From: Variovorax sp. 770b2
GTDB lineage: Bacteria; Pseudomonadota; Gammaproteobacteria; Burkholderiales; Burkholderiaceae_C
DNA length: 64,000 bases
Assembly (NCBI RefSeq): GCF_900115685.1
Contig: NZ_FOXJ01000009.1
Location: forward strand, 62,001 to 126,000
Direction of reading: 5' to 3'
Shown here: piece after piece, positions 9,762 through 19,749 of the stretch
Layout: every line of letters starts with the position of its first letter
Position numbering within the stretch: position 1 is the stretch's first letter
Notes under the pieces: model-generated
Database searches by the model: none
What the model saw: only the letters and a program-made list of their open reading frames with translations
Told to the model about the DNA's origin: nothing
Position numbers and translations under genes: made by a program

Positions 9762-9889
9762 CTGCGCTGCTTCCAGGGCCGCAGGCCATGCGCGGCGAGG
9801 CCCTTCGAATTCGGCGGCCTGTCGGCTTGCAAGCGGGAGATAGTCGTTGACCTGTGTGTGTGACGGAACGCCACGTACCGAGAGAAATT

Positions 9890-10475
9890 CCGCGCGGCGG
9901 CGGCGCGATCAATAGGTTCTTGTCCGAGACGCTGTTGCAGAATTCAAAGCCCAGGTCCTTGCGCATATGTGCCCACGGATTCAGGACCCCATTGGCATGG
10001 CTCTTGGCCGCATGCGGGCAAGCGCTTCGGACTTGTCCCCCATCTGCGGAAGTAATCCAGGGCCAATTGCGCGAAGATGCCGGGGAAGCCTGCCGGATAG
10101 AAGCCTGACTCCTTGACGTAGCCGCAGTCGCCGAGGATCCGGGTGGTTTCGGCGCCTGCGACCGCCGTCATTTTCTCGGCACCGACCACCAGCGCGATGT
10201 GGACACGTCCCGATTCGATGGCGTTACAGGCTGCGTAGATGGCGGCGGAACCGGACGCACAGGCGTTCTCCACCTGGGTCGCCGGCTTCCGTCTCAAAGC
10301 TGGATCGGCCTGGCTAACGAGCGAGGAGGCAAAAATGTCGCGGGTGAACCCGCCGTTCAGATTGCCAAGCCAGATTCCATCTACATCTTTCCTTCGATGC
10401 CCGAATGCGCGAGCCGCTCGCGCAGCATCGACGATGAGATCATCCAGGTCGCGGTCCCCGTGACGTCCAAACGGG
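9890..10475 (-). pseudogene. Thiolase-family (acetyl-CoA acetyltransferase-like) remnant
   Basis: The main frame, entering from about 10475, matches the N-terminal domain of a thiolase. It includes the active-site cysteine block VENACASGSAAIYAAC and the region ALVVGAEKMTAV. A frameshift near 10005 moves the homology to another frame, which continues MRKDLGFEFCNSVSDKNLLI and then stops matching near 9890. The expected C-terminal half, with the catalytic His and second Cys, is missing, and the extreme N-terminus is also lost. It is a broken gene without likely activity. Thiolases of this type act on acyl-CoA thioesters. Confidence 0.75.
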
Positions 10476-10639
10476 TAAATGACATCAACCAACGATAGCT
10501 ACTGGCACGGAGCGTGCTCCAAATGATGACGATTGAAAGATCCATTGGGCCAAGCCGCCGAAGATCGTCCTCTTCACCAGGTAGGAGGCGCGGTGGTTCC
10601 AGGCCTTAAGGCGCTTGCCGATCGTGCATACCTGGTAGG

Positions 10640-11656
10640 TTAGAACGTCATTCGTCCTGAAAAGTACGCGGGTAAGGTACGGGTGAAATCGCAGGTGTCG
10701 GTTGCAACAGCGGTGACGAAGCGCAGGAAGTCGTCAGCCTTCGATTTCTCGTAAAGCACCACGTACGGCACGCGAGGAATTGCCGGTGTGCTGCGAATCA
10801 CGCGAAGCTGTCCCAGCGAGATCACGTCATCAAAGATGCGTCGCGGCAGGTAGCAGATACCTACGCCGGACAACGTCAGTGACGCCGAGGCCGTGAGGTT
10901 GCTGCTCGCGAGCGTGTTCTGGAACTTCACGTTGTGGTCGTTGAGCCAGTGCCCGATCATGTTGCCGAGTCCGGACGCATGCGATTGCTCGATGATGGTG
11001 TATTGCGCCATCGCTTTCAGCGGCAGGCGCTCCACATCGGCCAGGTATGACGGACTGCAGACCCACGAATATTCGACTGAGTCGAGCGGCACGATCTCGA
11101 AGTGCGATTCGCGAAATGCGTCGGGCACCACCACCAAGTCCAGCTCGTTCGCCTTCAGCTTGTTGACCAAGCTCACGCTGGTATCGACAACGGGCTCGAG
11201 CGTGACTTGTGGATGGCTGCCGCGAATGCGCTGCACCATGCTCGGCAACCATGTCATGGCGGTTAGTTCCGTCACGCCGAAGCGGAACGTGCGTGGAGCG
11301 AACTGCGCCGCCTTGCTCATGTCCATGATCCGCGTACGAAGACTCAGCATTTCCCAAGCTAGGGAACGGAGCTCCTCGCCGCGAGGCGTGACCTGCGCCT
11401 TGCGGCGGCTCCGGTCGAACAGGGCGAAACCCAAGGTGCCTTCCAGTTCTTGCAGGCGCTTGGAAACGGCCGATTGCGTGGTGTTGAGCCGTTCCGCGGC
11501 TGCTTCGAAGCCAGCCAGTTCCGTCGACCAATAGAAGGCCTCGAGTTGCTTGATGGTGATCAACGGATTCTTCGTTATGTCGCCTATGGCTGGCGGCGCC
11601 GAGCCGCCAGCGCGCTTTGGGAGCGACGGCGAACGATGTTGGTGCAGCCGCCACAA
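10640..11656 (-). CDS. LysR-family transcriptional regulator
   Basis: The protein has the LysR winged helix-turn-helix (QLEAFYWSTELAGFEAAAERL, then TQSAVSKRLQELE) followed by a periplasmic-binding-like effector domain (FRFGVTELTAMTWLP onwards). It is divergent from the aminotransferase/transport operon at 11764, which it most likely controls in response to a pathway metabolite. The frame opens with TTG at 11656, giving an atypical 30-residue leader; an internal TTG at 11563 would give the usual LysR N-terminus, so the start is uncertain. Confidence 0.85.
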   Translation of the reverse strand: MWRLHQHRSPSLPKRAGGSAPPAIGDITKNPLITIKQLEAFYWSTELAGFEAAAERLNTTQSAVSKRLQELEGTLGFALFDRSRRKAQVTPRGEELRSLAWEMLSLRTRIMDMSKAAQFAPRTFRFGVTELTAMTWLPSMVQRIRGSHPQVTLEPVVDTSVSLVNKLKANELDLVVVPDAFRESHFEIVPLDSVEYSWVCSPSYLADVERLPLKAMAQYTIIEQSHASGLGNMIGHWLNDHNVKFQNTLASSNLTASASLTLSGVGICYLPRRIFDDVISLGQLRVIRSTPAIPRVPYVVLYEKSKADDFLRFVTAVATDTCDFTRTLPAYFSGRMTF

Positions 11657-11658
11657 AT

Positions 11659-11699
11659 AAACGAATTTTATTCGTATGAGGAAGGAAAACTATTCGTTT
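11659..11699. promoter_or_regulatory. Probable LysR operator: inverted repeats between divergent genes
   Basis: ACGAAT-TTT-ATTCGT forms an inverted repeat at 11661-11675. A further half-site ATTCGTTT at 11692-11699 is the exact reverse complement of AAACGAAT at 11659-11666. Three copies of the same half-site in about 40 bases between a LysR gene and its divergent operon fit LysR regulation and activation sites. Confidence 0.5.
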
Positions 11700-11763
11700 G
11701 TGGAATGTTACTGGCATTCCTAAGATCCCGACAGCCCTTCCATCTGCCGAAATCTTCTCGCAC

Positions 11764-12966
11764 ATGACCTTCATCGCCGACCGCATGGATCTGATCCAGC
11801 CATCCCCCAGCATCATGGCCATGGCGCGGGCCAAAGAACTGATCGCCGCCGGCGTCGATGTCTGCAACATGGCCGCCGGGGAGCCCGATTTCCCTACGCC
11901 GCCACACATCGTCGAAGCCGCCCACGCTGCGTTGCTCCGGGGTGAGACCCGCTACACGGCGGTCGACGGCACCGCAGCACTCAAGCGCGCGATCTGCGCC
12001 AAGTTCGAACGCGAGAACGGTCTGCCATACACGCCCGAACAGATTTCCGTGGGCGCGGGCGCCAAGCAGGTGCTTTTTAACGTGCTGAGCTGTACCGTCA
12101 ATGCGGGCGACGAGGTCATCATCCCCGCGCCGTATTGGGTGTCCTATCCCGATATCGTTCGCCTTAACGGCGGTGTGCCGATAGTCATCGCGACAACAGC
12201 TGACGTCGGCTTCAGGATCACGCCAGCCCAGCTTGAAGCGGCGATAACGCCACGTACCAAGTGGTTGGTGCTGAATTCGCCAAACAACCCAAGTGGGGCC
12301 ATCTACTCGGCGCAGGAACTCGTGGCGATCGGCGCGGTGGTGGGGCGCCATTCAGCGCTGCATGTGCTGACCGATGACATCTACGAGCACTTGATCTACG
12401 ACGGTGCACGCTACACCTCGTTCGCGCAGGCCAACCCGTCGCTGTTCGAGCGCACCGTCACTGTCAACGGCGTCTCCAAGGCGTTCGCCATGACCGGCTG
12501 GCGCATTGGCTACGCCGGCGCGCCGAAGGCCCTGGTGAAGGCGATGGAGAAGCTTCAGTCGCAAACCAGTGGCAACCCCGCAGCTGTGAGCCAAGCCGCG
12601 GCGCTGGCCGCACTGTCGGGACCTATGGATTTCTTCGAGGCTTGGCGCCAAGAGTTCGAGGCACGGCGTAACCTGATCGTTTCGCGCCTGGACGGCCGCT
12701 TCGACTTGAAGTGTCCGGCACCGCAGGGCGCCTTCTATGTCTACGTTTCCTGCGCGGCACAGATCGGCAAGATCACGCCGGCCGGTCAGACAATCCGCGA
12801 CGACAGCGACTTTGTGTTGTACCTGCTCGACGCCTACCAGGTCGCCACCGTGCAAGGAGCAGCGTATGGAGTGTCCCCCGCGTTCAGGATTTCGTTCGCC
12901 ACATCGATCCCCACGATCGAGCTAGCTTGTGGGCGCATCCTCGCCGCCTGCGAGGCGCTGCAGTGA
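11764..12966 (+). CDS. Class I pyridoxal-phosphate aminotransferase (AspC-like)
   Basis: This 400-residue enzyme is of fold type I, subgroup I-alpha/gamma, the group that holds aspartate and aromatic aminotransferases. It shows NSPNNPSGAIYS (substrate carboxylate region), DDIYEHLIYDG, and the PLP lysine in GVSKAFAMTGWRIGY; the last Arg of FRISFATS binds the alpha-carboxylate. The ATG at 11764 begins the conserved N-terminus (FIADRMDLIQPSPS); an upstream ATG at 11698 lies within the operator. It heads an operon with transport and catabolic genes, suggesting transamination of the imported amino compound. Confidence 0.87.
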   Translation: MTFIADRMDLIQPSPSIMAMARAKELIAAGVDVCNMAAGEPDFPTPPHIVEAAHAALLRGETRYTAVDGTAALKRAICAKFERENGLPYTPEQISVGAGAKQVLFNVLSCTVNAGDEVIIPAPYWVSYPDIVRLNGGVPIVIATTADVGFRITPAQLEAAITPRTKWLVLNSPNNPSGAIYSAQELVAIGAVVGRHSALHVLTDDIYEHLIYDGARYTSFAQANPSLFERTVTVNGVSKAFAMTGWRIGYAGAPKALVKAMEKLQSQTSGNPAAVSQAAALAALSGPMDFFEAWRQEFEARRNLIVSRLDGRFDLKCPAPQGAFYVYVSCAAQIGKITPAGQTIRDDSDFVLYLLDAYQVATVQGAAYGVSPAFRISFATSIPTIELACGRILAACEALQ

Positions 12967-12988
12967 GGCATCTTCCCCGGAGTCGGCC

Positions 12989-13855
12989 ATGATCGTGTCT
13001 CTCATTTCGCACCCCGGCATCGCCACGCAACGGTTGATGACGGCGCTGCAAGCGCAGGCGCAGCGGACGGCGCAAACCGAGCCAATCCTTGCACCGGTGC
13101 TCGATCGCCTGGTTCTGTCGCAGTCCACTTGGGGCGGTGTGCTCTCGGCCCTTCTTGCCACGCGACTGGCCTGCAACGATCTGCCGTTCGACACACTGGA
13201 ATTGTTGTTCGGCGGCCTGCACGCATCGTCTGCCGTGCTCGGCGACATTGCCGCGCTCGACGTTGCCGCGGTGCTGCGACGCGATCCGGCGAGTGATGAG
13301 GCTCTGTCGGTCGTACTGCATCAGAAGGGCTTCCAAGCCATCCAGGCGCATCGCATTGCGCATGCGTTATGGGTAGCCGGCAGGAAAGAATTGGCGAGGT
13401 GCCTGCAAGCGCTCTCCAGCCTGGCCTTTGGCGTCGACATCCATCCCGGTTGCTCGCTCGGCCATAGCGCCATGTTCGACCATGCGACGGGCATCGTGAT
13501 CGGCGAAACCTGCGTCATCGGCCATGGGGTCTCGCTCATGCAGGGCGTCACGCTGGGCGGCACCGGCAAGGCTGCGGGATTGCGGCATCCGCAAATCGCA
13601 CAAGGGGTGTTGATCGGCGCGGGTGCCGTACTACTCGGGGCCATCCGCATAGGTGCACACGCCAAGGTCGGCGCCGGCAGCGTGGTGCTAGCCGACGTGC
13701 CGCCGCGCAGCACTGTGGTTGGCGTACCAGCGCGCGTGGTGGGCAAAGCAAACGCATCGAATCCCGCGGAAGAGATGGATCAACTGGTCCCATCCGATTC
13801 TCAGGCCCCTCAATCTCCGGTTCATCGTCCCCTTTCAGCAGGAGCTTCCCAATGA
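12989..13855 (+). CDS. Serine O-acetyltransferase-like hexapeptide transferase
   Basis: The 288-residue protein resembles CysE. The N-terminal helical domain includes HRIAHALWVAGRKELAR, and the left-handed beta-helix begins with the conserved FGVDIHPGCSLGHSAMFDHATGIVIGET run, seen here near residues 148-177. The usual product is O-acetylserine from serine and acetyl-CoA. Its setting between an aminotransferase and an amino-acid importer suggests acylation of a related hydroxy amino acid rather than housekeeping cysteine synthesis. The ATG at 12989 was chosen because an upstream in-frame start would overlap the aminotransferase. It overlaps the next gene by 4 bases. Confidence 0.82.
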   Translation: MIVSLISHPGIATQRLMTALQAQAQRTAQTEPILAPVLDRLVLSQSTWGGVLSALLATRLACNDLPFDTLELLFGGLHASSAVLGDIAALDVAAVLRRDPASDEALSVVLHQKGFQAIQAHRIAHALWVAGRKELARCLQALSSLAFGVDIHPGCSLGHSAMFDHATGIVIGETCVIGHGVSLMQGVTLGGTGKAAGLRHPQIAQGVLIGAGAVLLGAIRIGAHAKVGAGSVVLADVPPRSTVVGVPARVVGKANASNPAEEMDQLVPSDSQAPQSPVHRPLSAGASQ

Positions 13856-14751
13856 AAAAACAGCTTTCGGCGATCGCTATTGCACTTGTGTTCGCCGGCT
13901 CCGCAGCGGCACAGGCGAACGACACGCTCGCAAAAATCAAGGCGAGTGGCAGCGTCACCATGGGCGTGCGCGAATCGACGGCCATGTCGTACGCCTTAGG
14001 AGATGGCCGCTATACGGGCCTCCACTACGAGGTGTGCTCGAATATCATCCGCGACATCCAAAAAAGCCTGGGTTTAACGAAGCTGGACACCAAGTACCAG
14101 TTGGTGACTTCGCAGAACCGCATTCCGCTGGTGCAGAACGGCGGCGTCGACCTCGAGTGCGGCGCGACCACCAACAACGCTGCGCGCCAGCGCGATGTGG
14201 CTTTCGCCATGACGACGTACGTGGAAGAGGTCCGCATGGCCGTGCGCGCCAACTCGGGCATCAACTCGATCAAGGACCTCGCGGGCAAGACGGTTGTGAC
14301 CACTACGGGCACGACCTCGGTGCAAACGCTGCGCAAGAACGAGCGCGCCGGCGGCATCGATTTCAAGGAGCTGTTTGGCAAGGACCACGCCGAGAGCTTC
14401 CTGCTGCTAGAACAGGCTCGCGCCGACGCCTACGTGATCGACGCCTCCACGCTGGCGGCGTTGATCGCCAAATCGAAGACGCCGAAGGACTTCAAGATCG
14501 TTGGCGAGCCGCTGAGCGTAGAACCAATTGCCATCATGATCCGCAAGGACGACCCGGCCTTCAAGAAGGCCGTGGACGACAGCATCAAGGCGCAGATCAA
14601 GTCGGGCGAACTGGTGCAGTTGTGGGACAAGTGGTTCATGAAGCCGATTCCGCCGAACAACGTGACCGTCGGTCTGCCGCTGTCACAGGCCACGAAGGAC
14701 GCTTGGGCCAACCCCACAGACAAGCCCGCCGAGGACTACGCCCGCAAGTAG
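13852..14751 (+). CDS. Polar amino acid ABC transporter substrate-binding protein (GltI-like)
   Basis: The 299-residue periplasmic receptor has a signal peptide (MKKQLSAIAIALVFAGSAAAQA) and the SBP_bac_3 fold, with GVRESTAMSYAL, DLECGATTNNAARQRDVAF and the C-terminal LWDKWFMKPIPP typical of glutamate/aspartate receptors. AGGAG lies 7 bases before the ATG. It is followed by two permeases and an ATPase in the order usual for gltIJKL. The ligand is inferred to be an acidic or polar amino acid. Confidence 0.87.
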   Translation: MKKQLSAIAIALVFAGSAAAQANDTLAKIKASGSVTMGVRESTAMSYALGDGRYTGLHYEVCSNIIRDIQKSLGLTKLDTKYQLVTSQNRIPLVQNGGVDLECGATTNNAARQRDVAFAMTTYVEEVRMAVRANSGINSIKDLAGKTVVTTTGTTSVQTLRKNERAGGIDFKELFGKDHAESFLLLEQARADAYVIDASTLAALIAKSKTPKDFKIVGEPLSVEPIAIMIRKDDPAFKKAVDDSIKAQIKSGELVQLWDKWFMKPIPPNNVTVGLPLSQATKDAWANPTDKPAEDYARK

Positions 14752-14845
14752 GCGTTCGCCACCATCCATCGCTGCGGCCCTGGCCATATAGACAGAGGCC
14801 CGCCCCCGGGCGTGGTTCGCTCATACTCCTCAAAGAGGCTTTTCC

Positions 14846-15571
14846 TTGAATGCATTCGACTGGCGGGTGTTCCTGCTGGACCCCGGTGGCGCGCACCCCT
14901 CTTACCTGCAGTGGATGCTGTCCGCTTGGGGCTGGACCGTCGGTGTAGCGTTGAGTGCGCTCGCTGTGGCGCTGGCGGCGGGGTTCGTGGTCGGAACACT
15001 TCGAACCTTGCCCGACCACCCGTGGATCGTGCATATCGGCGACGCTTGGGTCGAGCTGTTTCGCAACGTGCCTTTGCTTGTGCAACTATTTCTCTGGTAC
15101 TACGTGGTGCCGGCGTTGGTGCCCACGATGAAGAACGTACCTGGGTTCGTCATGGTCGTGCTGGCGCTCGGGCTGTTCACATCAGCGCGCGTGGCCGAGC
15201 AGGTTCGCGCCGGCATCCAGGCGCTGCCGCGAGGTCAGCGGCTCGCGGGAATGGCGATGGGTTTCACCACGATGCAGTACTACCGACACGTGCTGCTCCC
15301 TATGGCGCTACGGCTCGTGCTCCCGCCGCTCACGAGCGAGACGATGAACATCTTCAAGAATTCGTCAGTCGCGTTCGCCGTGTCGGTGCCCGAGCTCACG
15401 ATGTTCGCAATGCAGGCGCAGGAAGAAACCTCGCGCGGCATTGAGGTCTACCTCGCGGTGACGGTGCTGTATGTGCTGTCGGCGCTGGCGATCAATCGGC
15501 TGATGTCGTTGCTAGAACGGCGGACGCGCGTACCCGGCTTCATCGCGCAACAGACGGCAGGAGCGCACTGA
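14846..15571 (+). CDS. Polar amino acid ABC permease (GltJ-like)
   Basis: This 241-residue inner-membrane protein belongs to the HisM/GltJ permease family. It carries the EAA loop variant QALPRGQRLAGMAMGF with LLPMALRLVLPPL. TTG at 14846 is the only start that keeps the conserved N-terminus NAFDWRVFLLDP, and AGAGG lies about 7 bases upstream, so the unusual start is supported. The second permease begins one base after its stop. Confidence 0.85.
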   Translation: MNAFDWRVFLLDPGGAHPSYLQWMLSAWGWTVGVALSALAVALAAGFVVGTLRTLPDHPWIVHIGDAWVELFRNVPLLVQLFLWYYVVPALVPTMKNVPGFVMVVLALGLFTSARVAEQVRAGIQALPRGQRLAGMAMGFTTMQYYRHVLLPMALRLVLPPLTSETMNIFKNSSVAFAVSVPELTMFAMQAQEETSRGIEVYLAVTVLYVLSALAINRLMSLLERRTRVPGFIAQQTAGAH

Positions 15572-15572
15572 G

Positions 15573-16256
15573 ATGACGATCGACTGGTCTTTCTACAGCT
15601 GGGAGCTGATCCGCTCCTTCGTGTTGTCGGGCTTTCGCTTCAGCATCCAACTGACGGTGGTGGCCACGCTGGGTGGCGTGCTGTTGGGCACCTTGCTCGC
15701 ATTGGTGCGACTGTCGGGTCCGCGTTTTCTGGCAATACCGGCCACGTTTTACGTCAACGGCATGCGCAGCATCCCCGGCGTGATGGTAATCCTCTGGTTC
15801 TTCTTGCTCGTGCCTTCAGGGTTCTACGCGCACCTGCCTGGCGGCATGGACCAGCGCGCGGAATATTCGGCCTACATCACCTTCATTGCGTTCGAGTCGG
15901 CTTACTTCAGCGAGATCACGCGCGCCGGCATCCAGTCGATCTCGCGTAGTCAGGTGAACGCGGGATTGGCTCTAGGCATGACCTACGGACAGAACATGCG
16001 GCTGGTGGTGCTGCCACAGGCGTTGCGCAACATGCTGCCGGTGCTGCTCACGCAGACGATCATTTTGTTCCAGGACACCTCGCTGGTCTACGCCATCGGT
16101 GCCTACGACATGCTCAAGGGCTTCGAGACGGCAGGGCGCAACTACGGTCGCCCGATCGAAGCCTACCTGCTCGCGGCAGTTGCGTACTTCGTCATCTGCT
16201 TCTCGCTGTCGAAGGTCGTGAAGCGGCTGAACCAGCGCATGGCCCTCATTCGCTGA
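15573..16256 (+). CDS. Polar amino acid ABC permease (GltK-like)
   Basis: The 227-residue partner permease has about five membrane segments and the EAA motif ISRSQVNAGLALGMTYGQNM followed by LPQALRNMLPVLLTQ. It pairs with the GltJ-like protein to form the membrane channel of the importer. It starts 1 base after the upstream stop and ends 8 bases before the ATPase gene. Confidence 0.87.
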   Translation: MTIDWSFYSWELIRSFVLSGFRFSIQLTVVATLGGVLLGTLLALVRLSGPRFLAIPATFYVNGMRSIPGVMVILWFFLLVPSGFYAHLPGGMDQRAEYSAYITFIAFESAYFSEITRAGIQSISRSQVNAGLALGMTYGQNMRLVVLPQALRNMLPVLLTQTIILFQDTSLVYAIGAYDMLKGFETAGRNYGRPIEAYLLAAVAYFVICFSLSKVVKRLNQRMALIR

Positions 16257-16264
16257 GGCGCCCC

Positions 16265-17002
<738 letters not shown>

Positions 17003-17013
17003 CGCAACAGACG

Positions 17014-17988
17014 ATGAAAAGACGCGTGTTCCTGGCTGCTGCCTTAGCGTGCGGCACGCTGCCTTCGCTTTCGCAAGCGAACGGCTACCCCGACAAGCCG
17101 ATCCGACTGATCGTGCTGTTTTCGCCCGGCGGCACCGCCGACATCGTCGCGCGGCTCGTATCGGACAAGATGTCTGCCGCGCTGGGCGTGACGGTGGTCG
17201 TCGACAACCGCGCCGGCGGCGCGGGTGGGAGCGTGGGCACCGGGGAAATCATGCGCGCCAAGCCCGATGGGTGCACGCTCGGCATGGCTACCGTGGGCAC
17301 GCTGGGCACCGCACCCGCAGCGGCGCGGCACCCGGTATACGACCCTGGCAAGAGCTTCTCGTTCATCTCGAATCTGGGCCGGTCTCCGATGCATCTCGCG
17401 GTCGGGCCGGCCGCGACGGCAACGGATCTGGCGAAGCTGCTCGCACAGGTCAGAAAGCAGCCCGCAAACTCAATCTCCTTCGCCATTGGCGGCAGCGGCG
17501 GTGTCGCGCATCTGATGGGCGCACGCTTTCAGTTTGCGACAGGTACGCACCTCACACACGTGCCTTATCGGGGCGCCAGCCCCGCTATCAACGACGTGGC
17601 GGGCGGGCAGGTTCCAATCCTGTTCGATGCGTTGACATCGTCGACGCCGTTCATCGCAAGCGGTCGCCTGCATGCGCTTGCCGTGTCCGGCGATCACCGA
17701 ACCGCTTCTTTGCTACAGGTGCCGACCTTCAAGGAGCTTGGGCTGCCCCAGGTGAGCACCCAAGCCTGGTACGGACTGATCGACCGGCGGGCCTTCCGGA
17801 CTACGTGAGCGCGAAGCTGAGCGCGGCCGTCTCCGCCGCACTGGCCGATACGCAGGTGCAGCAGCCGGTTCCGGAAGCTGGGCACCGACATCGTGGGCAG
17901 CACGCCCGCCCTGTTTCAAAAGCAGGTGGTTGATGAACTGGCGCGATGGCGCCAGCTCGCGGCTTCACAAAATATCTTTTTGGATTGA
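17014..17988 (+). pseudogene. Bug-family (TctC-like) receptor with two compensating frameshifts
   Basis: The frame opens with a signal peptide and the Bug pattern YPDKPIRLIVLFSPGGTADIVAR. It runs about 257 codons, then a one-base loss near 17785 puts it into a stop at 17806-17808. Homology continues in a second frame (AGLPDYVSAKLSAAVSAAL). A one-base gain near 17866 returns it to the first frame (FRKLGTDIVGSTPALF), ending at 17988. Bug proteins bind carboxylates such as citrate, nicotinate or aromatic acids, often alone or with TctAB. Read as written the protein lacks its last 60 residues. Either the gene is decaying or the assembly has two indel errors. Confidence 0.75.
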
Positions 17989-18004
17989 CAGGAAAGGCAA
18001 CGCT

Positions 18005-18790
18005 ATGGATCTGGGTTTGAAGGGGCGCACTGCGCTCGTGCTGGGCGCTGGTGGCGGACTGGGTAGCGTCATCGCGGCCACGTTGGCGGCCGAGGGCGCC
18101 AATGTGGCACTGGCTGACATGGATGCGCAGGCGCTCGCCGTGACGGCACAGACGATTCGATCGCACGGCGGTCGCGCCATCCAGCAGGTCTGGGACCTGT
18201 CGGACGTGTCGTCGATCGACGTTCGCATCCGTGCCATTGAGGATGAGTTCGGTGCGATCGACGTGCTCATCAACAACACCGGTGGTCCGCCGCCAACGCC
18301 CGCTGCGGGCCAAAGCGCCGAGCTGTGGGCGAAGAGCTTCCAGGCCATGGTGTTATCCGTGATCCAGATCTCCGACCGGGTGCTACCGAGCATGCGCGAG
18401 CGGCGTTGGGGTCGCATCGTCACCAGCACGTCGTCCGGCGTGCTCTCACCAATTCCGAACCTGGGCATCTCCAACGCGCTGCGCCTGACATTGGTGGGAT
18501 GGTCAAAGACCCTGGCGCGCGAAATAGCGCCCGACGGCGTCACGGCCAATATCGTGGTGCCTGGCCGCATCGCGACGGCGCGCATTGCCTTCCTGGATCA
18601 AGCGAAGGCCAAGCGCGAGGGGCGAACGGTCGCGGAGGTCAGCGCTGAGAGCACCGGCTCAATCCCCATGAGGCGCTACGGCACGCCACAGGAGTACGCC
18701 AACGCGGTCGCGTTTCTGGCCAGCGACGCGGCGTCATACATCACGGGCTCGGTCGTGCGTGTTGACGGTGGCCTGATTGCCAGCATTTGA
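18005..18790 (+). CDS. SDR-family protein without the usual YxxxK active site
   Basis: This 261-residue Rossmann-fold protein has the cofactor glycines GAGGGLG, the NNTGGPPP segment in place of NNAG, and the C-terminal YITGSVVRVDGG. At the catalytic position, classical SDRs have Tyr-x-x-x-Lys; here the segment is PIPNLGISNALRLTLVGWSK, with no such Tyr and Lys. This loss is shared by a known FabG-like subfamily, so it may be real. An AGGAAAGG site lies before the ATG at 18005. It sits between the broken Bug receptor and the RraA-like gene, suggesting a role in the same pathway. Confidence 0.82.
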   Translation: MDLGLKGRTALVLGAGGGLGSVIAATLAAEGANVALADMDAQALAVTAQTIRSHGGRAIQQVWDLSDVSSIDVRIRAIEDEFGAIDVLINNTGGPPPTPAAGQSAELWAKSFQAMVLSVIQISDRVLPSMRERRWGRIVTSTSSGVLSPIPNLGISNALRLTLVGWSKTLAREIAPDGVTANIVVPGRIATARIAFLDQAKAKREGRTVAEVSAESTGSIPMRRYGTPQEYANAVAFLASDAASYITGSVVRVDGGLIASI

Positions 18791-18808
18791 CAACGAGGAT
18801 TCATCACC

Positions 18809-19531
18809 ATGGACGCTCTCCGAACCACTCCCGCCCCGTTGGCGCCAGACGCCGTCGCAACGCTTCAACAAATCACCACCGCCACGATCAGTACGGTGCT
18901 CTTCAAAAATGGCTTGCGCAATGTATGGATCCGCGGCGCGATGCCTTTGTCGCCCGGCCAGCCGCGCGTGGCGGGCCGGGCCTTCACGATGCGTTTCGTG
19001 CCGATGCGCGAAGACCTCGCAAACCCGCAGGCATGGTCGTCTCCGCGCTCGACCCGCGTGGCAGTCGAGCAGATGCCTCAGGGCTGCGTGGCCGTCGTCG
19101 ACGCGATGGGCGTGACCGATGCTGGCGTCTTCGGCGACATCCTCTGCGCGCGCATGCGCGTGAGGGGGGTGGCGGGCCTGGTGACGGATGGAGTAGTGCG
19201 GGACATTCCTGGCGTTCGCGCCAGTGGCTTGCCGGTGTGGGCGCGCGGCACCGCAGCACCCGCCGCAGTGGCAAGCCTCACCTTTGTCAACTGGGACGAG
19301 CCGATCGCGTGCGGCGGCGTGGCCGTGTTCCCGGGTGACGTCGTGGTCATCGACGAAGACGGCGCGATCCTGATACCCGAGGCCTATCTCGACGAGGTGC
19401 TTGCGGCCGGGCCCGAACAGGAAAAGCTTGAGGCCTGGATATTGGCCGAGGTGGAGCAAGGCGCGGCACTACCTGGGCTGTACCCGCCAAATGCAGATAA
19501 CCAGAAGCGGTATCTGTTAGGGCAAAAGTAA
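18809..19531 (+). CDS. RraA-like / 4-hydroxy-4-methyl-2-oxoglutarate aldolase-family protein
   Basis: The 240-residue protein has the RraA/HMG-aldolase core. It shows GDILCARMRVRGVAGLV, then TDGVVRDIPG, where the Arg-Asp pair binds substrate and metal in the aldolases, then the late strand GDVVVIDEDGAILIP. Enzymes of this family release pyruvate from 4-hydroxy-2-oxo-dicarboxylic acids or decarboxylate oxaloacetate. It ends the operon that starts with the aminotransferase, which would fit a 2-oxo acid formed by transamination. The 210 bases after it contain no gene I can support. Confidence 0.83.
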   Translation: MDALRTTPAPLAPDAVATLQQITTATISTVLFKNGLRNVWIRGAMPLSPGQPRVAGRAFTMRFVPMREDLANPQAWSSPRSTRVAVEQMPQGCVAVVDAMGVTDAGVFGDILCARMRVRGVAGLVTDGVVRDIPGVRASGLPVWARGTAAPAAVASLTFVNWDEPIACGGVAVFPGDVVVIDEDGAILIPEAYLDEVLAAGPEQEKLEAWILAEVEQGAALPGLYPPNADNQKRYLLGQK

Positions 19532-19749
19532 TTGAGAACGCCTGGCAGACTTTGCCTTCACTCTCGTTGAGAGGAGACTGATGCGAAGTTCTCGACAGGC
19601 GCAAGATGAGCTGTCGCGCACCACCTGAGAATGCGACGGATTTCTCCCGGGCACCGGTTTGGCGCATCGCCTTGATAACTTTGTCCATCGCGCCACGCCC
19701 GCCGAAGTCGTTGAGCGCGCCACGCCGACATCACCTCAAGCCACAGTCA

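Noticed and set aside
19532..19749. Possible gene fragment between the RraA-like and LacI genes
   Set aside because: Short frames here show no convincing family blocks.
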